From: Deltaproteobacteria bacterium
GTDB lineage: Bacteria > Desulfobacterota > Dissulfuribacteria > Dissulfuribacterales > QOAL01
Direction: 5' to 3'
Length of the DNA: 5,013 nt
Assembly: GCA_027068235.1 (NCBI GenBank)
Contig: JAMOUE010000468.1
Span: forward strand, 1 to 5,013
Shown here: in pieces, positions 1 to 5,013 of the stretch
How positions within the stretch are numbered: position 1 is the first letter of the stretch
How the letters are laid out: the number at the start of each line of letters is the position of its first letter
Program-made: the position numbers and the translations under genes
The notes under the pieces: generated by a model
What the model was told of the DNA's origin: nothing
The model's database searches: none
The model's input: only the letters and a program-made list of their open reading frames with translations

Positions 1-242
1 TGCGGCTTGCAGTAAGTGGTTTGGTATGCGGTTTTTTCTGGGAGATGTGGAATTTTTGGAGCTATCCCAAGTGGATATATTCCATTCCATATGTTGCACA
101 TTTCAAGATATTTGAAATGCCCTTGTTGGGTTATTTGGGATATCTGCCCTTTGGGCTTGAGTGCGCATCCGTTGCTGCTGTCTTAATACCATTAAGTGAG
201 ATCTTGAATAATTCAGTGTATAGTACCATTAAGTGCTTGTAA
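1..242 (+). CDS. C-terminal fragment of a polytopic membrane protein of unknown function
   Basis: The reading frame is open from the left edge (first full codon at 3) to a TAA at 240-242, giving the last 79 residues of a gene that starts outside the window. The TTG at 21 is not a credible start, because the frame continues upstream without a stop and has the same hydrophobic character. The fragment is rich in aromatic and hydrophobic residues. It holds a membrane-type segment with a W-E-x-W-N motif (fragment residues 13-17), a K-W-x-Y stretch near 23-26, then K-I-F-E-M-P-L-L-G (35-43) leading into another hydrophobic segment ending in P-F-x-L-E (49-53). I recall very similar C-terminal segments in uncharacterised bacterial multi-pass membrane proteins, but cannot name a function. 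The tail after residue 54 looks less family-like and overlaps a 12-bp direct repeat. The gene runs toward the operon on the other strand and is probably unrelated to it. Confidence is good that it is coding, low on function. Confidence 0.7.
   Translation, partial: RLAVSGLVCGFFWEMWNFWSYPKWIYSIPYVAHFKIFEMPLLGYLGYLPFGLECASVAAVLIPLSEILNNSVYSTIKCL
187..235. repeat. 12-bp direct repeat pair (TACCATTAAGTG)
   Basis: TACCATTAAGTG occurs at 187-198 and again at 224-235, a 37-bp period. The two copies lie in different reading frames of the membrane-protein fragment, so they are not a protein-level repeat. They cover the last 18 or so codons, the part of the protein that looks least conserved. This may be a small local duplication that reshaped the C-terminus, or chance in an AT-rich stretch. 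Confidence 0.45.
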
Positions 243-566
243 AAGTTTATTGATTGCCAGAAAGGCTGTAAAGCTACCTGGGAATAGGCTGTATATTGCT
301 TCTGGTATTTAACACCCAGTGTGGAGTTTACCTTCTTTTTCAATAACTATATTGTATGGTGATTTAAGTGATTATGATCACATAATCTGTCATTGCGAGG
401 AGGCGCTTTAAAGCGCCGACGAAGCAATCCCCCCCGAAAGTGCAAAGAGTAGGGGATTGCTTCGGGCTCTATTGAGCCCTTGCAATGACGGGTGATAGTA
501 AAGACTTTATAGGGATTACACTGGTCTGATTTAGCCTTTGAACATGGGAGTGTGTGGAGGTGACTG
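243..566. other. Convergent intergenic region
   Basis: This 324-bp stretch separates the stop of the + strand membrane-protein gene from the stop of the minus-strand ATPase gene. Its only clear content is the nested inverted-repeat element at 389-489. I found no convincing open frame: a 70-codon minus-strand frame at 131-343 overlaps the membrane-protein gene antisense and has no supporting features. I also see no GC-rich hairpin followed by a T run that would make a standard intrinsic terminator for either gene. Since both genes end here, no promoter is expected and none is evident. Confidence 0.7.
389..489. repeat. Nested inverted-repeat (REP/MITE-like) element with two internal hairpins
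   Basis: The outer arms are GTCATTGC (389-396) and GCAATGAC (482-489), exact reverse complements. The inner arms are GAAGCAATCCCC (421-432) and GGGGATTGCTTC (452-463), a perfect 12-bp inverted repeat around a 19-nt loop. Between outer and inner arm, each side carries its own hairpin: the 16-bp palindrome GGCGCTTTAAAGCGCC (402-417) on the left, and GGGCTC-TATT-GAGCCC (464-479) on the right. The whole can fold as a cruciform or clover-like structure on either strand. The CATTGCGAGG and GAAGCAATC cores resemble a dispersed intergenic repeat I remember from several bacterial lineages. No encoded protein, clear target-site duplication or T run is visible. It lies 77 bp past the operon's last stop codon, where it could stabilise the 3' end of the mRNA or slow transcription from both sides. 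Confidence 0.85.
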
Positions 567-2930
567 CTATCTAATACAAGCAGCCAATACCTGTTTCATG
601 TCTGTTTCACCAAGGAGAACCTTTCTGATACCATCTTGTTTGAGAGTAGTCATTCCATGAGCTAGGCCATAATCTCTGATTTCCATAACAGGTTTTTTGG
701 CCTGAATAAGTTTTCGTAGGCCATCATCACTTACCAACAGCTCATGGATGGCCAATCTCCCTTTGTAACCTATGTTGTTACATGCAGAACATCCTTTTGG
801 CCTATAAAGTTTGATTCCTTCCAGATCTTCTGCAGACAGCGGCCTGGAAGGGTTCTTTCCAAATTGATAGAGAATAAGCTCCTTCTCTTCCTGGTCTGGT
901 TCGTAGGCTTCCTTACATTTTGGACATAATCTTTTTACCAGCCTTTGGGCGAGAACGCATAAGAGGGCATCTGCAAAGTTGAAGGGGTCCATCCCCATTC
1001 CTAGCAGTCTGGTAACAGTTTCTGGTGCAGAGTTGGTGTGTAGAGTGGAAAATACCAGGTGACCTGTTAACGATGCTTCAATAACGGTGTTGGCAGTCTC
1101 CTCATCTCTTGTTTCACCAACCATTATTATATCTGGGTCGGCCCTGAGAAAGGCCCTTAGAATCCTGGCGAATGTGAGTCCGATGCTAGGTTTAACCTGC
1201 ACCTGCCTAAGTCCTTCTTGAACAATTTCAACAGGATCTTCTGCCGTCCATATCTTTTTTTCCGGCCTATTGATATGTCCAAGGGCTGCATGCAATGTGG
1301 TAGTCTTACCAGAACCAGTAGGACCAACTACCAGGATGAGTCCATAGGGCATTTCGATACATTTTTTTAGGTTTTCAAGATTTTCTTCTAAAAGGCCTAT
1401 TTTTTCTAGCGGCATTGCCTCAGATGAAGCAAGAATACGAAGTACAACGTCTTCGTTACCTTCAGTTGTTGGCAATGTTGCAACACGTAGCTCTATGTTT
1501 TTGCCAGATCTCGTCTTAAATTTAATCTTGCCATCTTGAGGTAGCCTTTTTTCAGCAATATCTAGGCTTGCCATGATCTTTATTCTAGAGACCAAGGCTT
1601 TTTTATAGTTGAATGGTATGGTCTGATATCTTAAACAGTCTCCATCTATCCTATATCTTATAAGAGCGCCCCGCTTCCCTGTGAGGCTTTCAATATGTAT
1701 ATCTGAGGCATTTCTGATGAAAGCGTCTTCAATAATTTTATTGGCCATTTGCACCACAACGCTATCAGCGTCTGATGCAATGGTGTCGTCGTCTTCGAGT
1801 TCTTCCTCTTCTTCATCGATGAGTTCTAGCTGTTCAAATACATCGTCTTCTTCTTGCCCCATATTGTATTTGCCAAAGAAATAATCGATAAACTTATCTA
1901 TATCTTCCTTTAGGGCAACGGCATATTCAAAGTTTTTGGCCTTTAGAACCCTTTGAATATTATCTATCTTGCTAAGGTCGTGGGGATTATCAACGGCCAC
2001 CAGAAGCGTATTGCCTTCTTCTTTAACAGGGGCACATGGAGTGGTGCGAAAGAAATGCTCTTTAATGCCTGTTATGCATTTTGGAGTACTACCCACCTCC
2101 AATTCATCAAATTCTATAAAAGGACATCTATAATATTCAGAAAGTGAGTTTCCTATTTCGTCCTTATCTATGCCAAATTGATTCATTAAGATAGTTTCAA
2201 TTGGCTTTTTAGATTGCTTGGCCGTCTCCTTGGCTCGCTCCAATTGTTCACCTGTTATAAGGCCGTTTCTTATTAAATAATAAAATCTGCCATATTTTTG
2301 TGCCGTTTGGCTAAGGCTTTCTAGTTTTGTTTTGGCATTTCTGAAATTTTCATTGAGCTGTACCAGTTTTTCTAGTGTTGATACTGCCTTTGTAACAGAC
2401 CCTGTACGCTCATAAGTTAAAGCTAGCTGATAAAGTGCCTCTTGCTTGAGATCGTCTGGTAACTGTGGATCTTCTAGTGCCTTTTCTAAATAGTCGATGG
2501 CATCAAAGGGCATGTCCAGCTTGAGGTAAAGTTCCCCCATTTTCATTCGCACAAGCCCTTTTTTATACCCAGCCTTTTCTAGAATACGCAGGTCTTCAAG
2601 AGCTTCAGAATAAAAACCAGCTTCAATAAGCCCCAGACAGTTTTCAAAATCTTGTTTAAACTCGTCTTCTTGATGTGGCTCTAATTCTTGATCTAACTCA
2701 CCTTGGTTGTTGACACCTCCAGAGGATAGTAGTTGTTTTAGCTTGTTTTCAATATGTGACTTGACTTCTGGTGTCAGAACTTTATCAGCTGCCTGTAGTA
2801 AATCATTTAAAATATTTATTGCTTCATCATAGAGGCCATGATTTAAATATAGTTCCGCTTCTTCTAGCTTATAATCTATTGTTTCGGGAGTTATATTTTG
2901 CTGTTTTGATTCCCGTTCCATTCCTGGCAT
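567..2930 (-). CDS. TPR-fused PilB/GspE-type pilus or secretion motor ATPase
   Basis: A hexameric cytoplasmic ATPase of the type II secretion/type IV pilus family, most likely powering pilus extension or pseudopilus assembly. Residues count from ATG 2930 (787 aa; PilB and GspE are usually about 500-570). Three to four TPR-like helix pairs lie at about 21-197, then an MshEN/T2SSE N-terminal domain (213-353), a highly acidic linker (359-382) and the N2 domain with ASDIHIE (408-414) and RYRIDG (425-430). The ATPase core has Walker A GPTGSGKT (536-543), Asp box TAEDPVE (562-568), Walker B DPDIIMVGE with catalytic Glu (598-606), a His box ending STLHT (622-632), and paired CxxC zinc motifs (669-672, 714-717). 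All catalytic motifs look intact. It is last in the mglA operon and ends in TAG. The GTG at 2939 would add three residues, but AGGGTGA five bases before ATG 2930 favours the latter. No pilC, pilT or pilin gene is present, so PilB versus GspE is not settled. Confidence 0.95.
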   Translation of the reverse strand: MPGMERESKQQNITPETIDYKLEEAELYLNHGLYDEAINILNDLLQAADKVLTPEVKSHIENKLKQLLSSGGVNNQGELDQELEPHQEDEFKQDFENCLGLIEAGFYSEALEDLRILEKAGYKKGLVRMKMGELYLKLDMPFDAIDYLEKALEDPQLPDDLKQEALYQLALTYERTGSVTKAVSTLEKLVQLNENFRNAKTKLESLSQTAQKYGRFYYLIRNGLITGEQLERAKETAKQSKKPIETILMNQFGIDKDEIGNSLSEYYRCPFIEFDELEVGSTPKCITGIKEHFFRTTPCAPVKEEGNTLLVAVDNPHDLSKIDNIQRVLKAKNFEYAVALKEDIDKFIDYFFGKYNMGQEEDDVFEQLELIDEEEEELEDDDTIASDADSVVVQMANKIIEDAFIRNASDIHIESLTGKRGALIRYRIDGDCLRYQTIPFNYKKALVSRIKIMASLDIAEKRLPQDGKIKFKTRSGKNIELRVATLPTTEGNEDVVLRILASSEAMPLEKIGLLEENLENLKKCIEMPYGLILVVGPTGSGKTTTLHAALGHINRPEKKIWTAEDPVEIVQEGLRQVQVKPSIGLTFARILRAFLRADPDIIMVGETRDEETANTVIEASLTGHLVFSTLHTNSAPETVTRLLGMGMDPFNFADALLCVLAQRLVKRLCPKCKEAYEPDQEEKELILYQFGKNPSRPLSAEDLEGIKLYRPKGCSACNNIGYKGRLAIHELLVSDDGLRKLIQAKKPVMEIRDYGLAHGMTTLKQDGIRKVLLGETDMKQVLAACIR

Positions 2931-2935
2931 AGTTA

Positions 2936-2942
2936 TCACCCT
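2936..2942 (-). promoter_or_regulatory. Ribosome binding site for the ATPase gene, overlapping the upstream stop
   Basis: On the minus strand AGGGTGA lies five bases before the ATG at 2930 and contains the TGA stop (2936-2938) of the preceding gene. Ribosomes ending the scaffold gene would therefore sit on the site, which suggests coupled translation. It decides for ATG 2930 over GTG 2939, which has no well-spaced purine-rich site. Confidence 0.6.
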
Positions 2943-4666
2943 AACCGATTAACTGATTTGGCTGTTAATACAGATATTTTGATACCATGAATCTCGACTA
3001 CTCCATCAAAAGAGCTATTCCTTTTCTTTTCATATTTAGCGTCTTGCGGAACATTTATCAAAATCGGAGTGTCTCTAGTTAGAAGTATGCAGCCATTTTC
3101 TCCATCAAATAGTACCAATATATAAAATTTGGGCGGAACCTTTAGTGGAAGATCATCAAGGTTTCTCACTACTGGAAACGACAATTTTGATAGTTGTCTT
3201 TCTTCAATACCGGTTAATTTATTGCTGAATTTCCTGGAAATCTTTGACCAAGGCCACGGTCTTAGCTTAGAAAGAGGAACAAAGTTGGCCTTTTTGATAA
3301 AGTTTCTCGAAAGAAGTGGTGGTTCTCCAATGTAAACCACTTCTTCTTCCGGTATTCCTATTTCCACCCCCTCTATGGATAGGGTTAACAACTTATCCCA
3401 TTTACAACCGTGCTCTTTTTGAAGTTCAGGCTCTCTTTCCATTTTACCGGGAGAGGCTGGAGTGGGTAATTCAAGACCGCCTGGCTCAAAAAAGTATCTA
3501 AAAAGTCTGGCTATCTCATTTTCAAGACTCTCTCTGATATTTTTCTGAAATTTATATAACTTTTCCATACCAGACGTATTCGCCAACAGCTTTTCAAGAG
3601 ATAGAATGCGGTTGACCTGTCTTTGAAGTTCCTGCAGATGCGATGCTAGAATCTCCTTGGCCTCTTGTTGCTCTGGTATAGGTCCTATGTTCAATGACGA
3701 AGAATGTGAGGTCTGTAAGTCATCAAGACTATCTTTGAGATCCTGGAAAGACAATTTCTCAGTACTAGTACCTGTATCAGAAACAGCATCAGTGTCAGGT
3801 TTGATCTCTGGTTGAATTTTAGTTTTTGGAGGCGCTGGTTTACGAACCTTTCTAACCTTGGTTTTAGTAGGTTTGCGTTTAGCTTTAGGTGGCCTAAGAA
3901 GGGTCTTCAGTTCCATTTTCATGGAACGGACCTCTGCGTTTCCTACAGGAACACCTTTATATATGTCAATGACCATTTCTATTGTGCGTTTCAAAATGGA
4001 TGGTGCATTGACCTTCATCTTCTCTGGAAGCTTCAGGCTCTGCTTTAAGACATTATAACTCAGTATAAGTAGAGAAGTCGCATTTTCATTCGATTTGATT
4101 TCAGGAACTTCTAGTAATTCTCTTATTTCTGTGAGTGCTCCAGTGAGCCTATTGTCAGAAACTTCCCATTCGATGGTGTAAAGGTCTTCTCTGACTTTTT
4201 CTAATTTTTGAAAAGTTTCATCTACTTCTTCAAAGGATTCTTCTTCAGCCCATGTTTCTAGCTCATCTGTTTCTTCTTCAAAGAGTTCAAGCTCAATTTC
4301 ATCGTCTGGTTCCGGCACAGGTTCAATCTCTGGCTCTGGCTTTGGTTCTAACTCATCCAGAGACAGTTCCAAATCTTCCTTGGTATCTGGCTCCTTGATA
4401 ATTGGAACCTCTTCCCGTGCTTTTGCTTCTTCCAGCTTTGGTTCCTCTACTACCTTTGGTTCGTCTTCAAGTGTCTCATCAAATGACAGATCAAAAGATA
4501 TTTCCGGTTCTGTATCGTGATGTGAGTCTCCGCTTGTAATCTCTTTTACCTCTTGCGTGAGAGGATCTATCTCTATCTGTTTCGTTGGTTTAAAGAGATC
4601 ATCTATTGTTTCTTCTATTTTGCTTGTTAAAACTTCTGGCTTAGGGAGATTGTTATTGTCCTTCAC
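2936..4666 (-). CDS. Acidic scaffold-like protein with divergent CheW-like C-terminal domain
   Basis: A 576-residue soluble protein with no signal peptide or membrane segment and no catalytic motif I recognise. Residues 1-150 are very acidic, Glu/Pro-rich and probably disordered. Residues 150-256 look helical and contain an I-E-W-E-V-S-D motif (165-171); I recall similar helical regions in uncharacterised deltaproteobacterial proteins. A Lys/Arg/Pro stretch follows (259-283), then a likely coiled coil (333-390). Residues 425-572 resemble a divergent CheW fold: LLTLSIEGVEIGIPEEEVV matches the first strands, FYILVLFDGENGCILLTRD followed by PILINVP matches the core strands before the interdomain turn, and FDGVVEIHGIKISVLTAKSV matches the closing G-x-x-x-x-x-G strand pair. 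CheW domains bind receptors and CheA, so an adaptor role is inferred. The gene starts with GTG behind a GGAGAAG site, 13 nt after mglA, and its stop overlaps the translation start region of the ATPase gene. Coding is near certain; the CheW relation is moderate, by eye only. Confidence 0.9.
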   Translation of the reverse strand: MKDNNNLPKPEVLTSKIEETIDDLFKPTKQIEIDPLTQEVKEITSGDSHHDTEPEISFDLSFDETLEDEPKVVEEPKLEEAKAREEVPIIKEPDTKEDLELSLDELEPKPEPEIEPVPEPDDEIELELFEEETDELETWAEEESFEEVDETFQKLEKVREDLYTIEWEVSDNRLTGALTEIRELLEVPEIKSNENATSLLILSYNVLKQSLKLPEKMKVNAPSILKRTIEMVIDIYKGVPVGNAEVRSMKMELKTLLRPPKAKRKPTKTKVRKVRKPAPPKTKIQPEIKPDTDAVSDTGTSTEKLSFQDLKDSLDDLQTSHSSSLNIGPIPEQQEAKEILASHLQELQRQVNRILSLEKLLANTSGMEKLYKFQKNIRESLENEIARLFRYFFEPGGLELPTPASPGKMEREPELQKEHGCKWDKLLTLSIEGVEIGIPEEEVVYIGEPPLLSRNFIKKANFVPLSKLRPWPWSKISRKFSNKLTGIEERQLSKLSFPVVRNLDDLPLKVPPKFYILVLFDGENGCILLTRDTPILINVPQDAKYEKKRNSSFDGVVEIHGIKISVLTAKSVNRLG

Positions 4667-4670
4667 AGTA

Positions 4671-4677
4671 CTTCTCC
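4671..4677 (-). promoter_or_regulatory. Ribosome binding site supporting the GTG start of the scaffold gene
   Basis: GGAGAAG on the minus strand, with GGAG seven bases before the GTG at 4666, lies in the 13-nt gap after the mglA stop. An ATG at 4679 overlapping this site is out of frame and reaches a stop after eight codons, so the GTG is the supported start. Confidence 0.65.
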
Positions 4678-4679
4678 AT

Positions 4680-5013
4680 TTATTTTTTGGGATTTAGCAA
4701 ATGTTTAGTAGCAACGTGTCTGATTGTCTTTTTGCTTATATCTTTAAGAGTTTCAAATACGCCAATGCCTTTTGTTGCTGCAGCCTCAAATGTCTTGACC
4801 TTAAGCTGTCTATTAAGATCATGTTCCAGTTCCTCTATTGAAAGAGTAGGAATAGGCGATTTGGCAAGATCTCTCTTGTTGTATTGTATTACAAGAGGCA
4901 TAGATCGGATATCAAGATTATATTCTTTAAGATTATTAATGAGGTCTTTTAGGCTTTCTATGTTTTTGTTGCGCCTGACCCTTAACGAATCGGCAACAAA
5001 AACTAGGCCATCA
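4680..5013 (-). CDS. mglA: MglA-type Ras-like GTPase, C-terminal part (5' end outside window)
   Basis: The frame is open from the right edge to TAA at 4680-4682 and supplies the last 110 residues of an MglA of about 195; roughly 85 N-terminal residues, including the P-loop and switch regions, lie outside. It opens with DGLVFVADS, the MglA strand before the conserved helix, then N-I-E-S-L-K-D-L and PLVIQYNKRDL, whose NKRD (4869-4880) is the guanine-specificity G4 motif. FEAAATKGIGVFETLK corresponds to the G5 region and following helix seen in MglA. The Met at 4901 is internal, not a start. MglA is a polarity switch that in Myxococcus, in its GTP form, sets the leading cell pole and activates type IV pili, and MglB is its activating protein. 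No mglB is visible here; it may lie upstream. It is the first visible gene of the operon, followed 13 nt later by the scaffold gene. The C-terminus ends in a basic tail (NPKK). Confidence 0.93.
   Translation of the reverse strand, partial: DGLVFVADSLRVRRNKNIESLKDLINNLKEYNLDIRSMPLVIQYNKRDLAKSPIPTLSIEELEHDLNRQLKVKTFEAAATKGIGVFETLKDISKKTIRHVATKHLLNPKK

Noticed and set aside
131..343. Minus-strand frame of 70 codons near the left end
   Set aside because: It overlaps antisense the membrane-protein fragment, which has recognisable membrane-protein motifs; the minus-strand product shows no domain or motif.
389..489. Intrinsic terminator for either flanking gene
   Set aside because: The hairpins are strong, but neither is followed by a T run on either strand, so it was called a repeat element rather than a terminator.
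389..489. CRISPR-like repeat unit because of its palindromic parts
   Set aside because: There is one nested inverted repeat only, with no regularly spaced direct repeats or spacers and no cas gene.
1681..1884. + strand frame with a long serine run, resembling a low-complexity secreted peptide
   Set aside because: It is the antisense shadow of the acidic Glu/Asp linker codons of the ATPase gene; GAA/GAG/GAT/GAC runs read as Ser on the other strand.
3812..4058. Two overlapping + strand frames inside the scaffold gene
   Set aside because: They are shadows of the minus-strand coding sequence, with no plausible start context or protein features.
4680..4901. Small independent 73-residue gene starting at the Met at 4901
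   Set aside because: The same frame continues without a stop to the window edge and encodes upstream MglA sequence, so the Met is internal.

Overview
The window reads as a piece of chromosome from a deltaproteobacterium-like organism (Desulfobacterota/Myxococcota type, moderately AT-rich). That placement is inferred. It rests on an MglA-type small GTPase, on a PilB/GspE-type ATPase of a sequence type I associate with deltaproteobacteria, and on an intergenic hairpin repeat whose core (CATTGCGAGG...GAAGCAATC) I remember from several environmental bacterial lineages.

Layout: positions 1-242 carry the 3' end of a + strand gene for a polytopic membrane protein of unknown function. Positions 243-566 are a convergent intergenic region holding one roughly 100-bp nested inverted-repeat element. 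From 567 to the right edge, three tightly packed minus-strand genes form one operon, read right to left: mglA (5'-truncated at the window edge), a 576-residue acidic scaffold-like protein with a divergent CheW-like C-terminal domain, and a secretion/pilus motor ATPase with an N-terminal TPR array. Spacing is 13 nt between the first two and an overlapping stop/start region between the last two, which points to co-transcription and probably coupled translation. The operon promoter must lie to the right of the window.

How the genes may work together (inference): MglA is the polarity and motility switch GTPase known from Myxococcus, where it controls type IV pili at the leading pole and where a separate TPR protein (SgmX) links MglA-GTP to pilus assembly. 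Here the TPR region is fused directly to a PilB/GspE-like motor, and a protein with a CheW-like end sits between the two genes. A reasonable hypothesis is a compact module in which MglA, and possibly a chemosensory input through the CheW-like domain, controls where or when a pilus-extension motor acts. The combination of CheW-like scaffold and TPR-motor is the most interesting content of the window.
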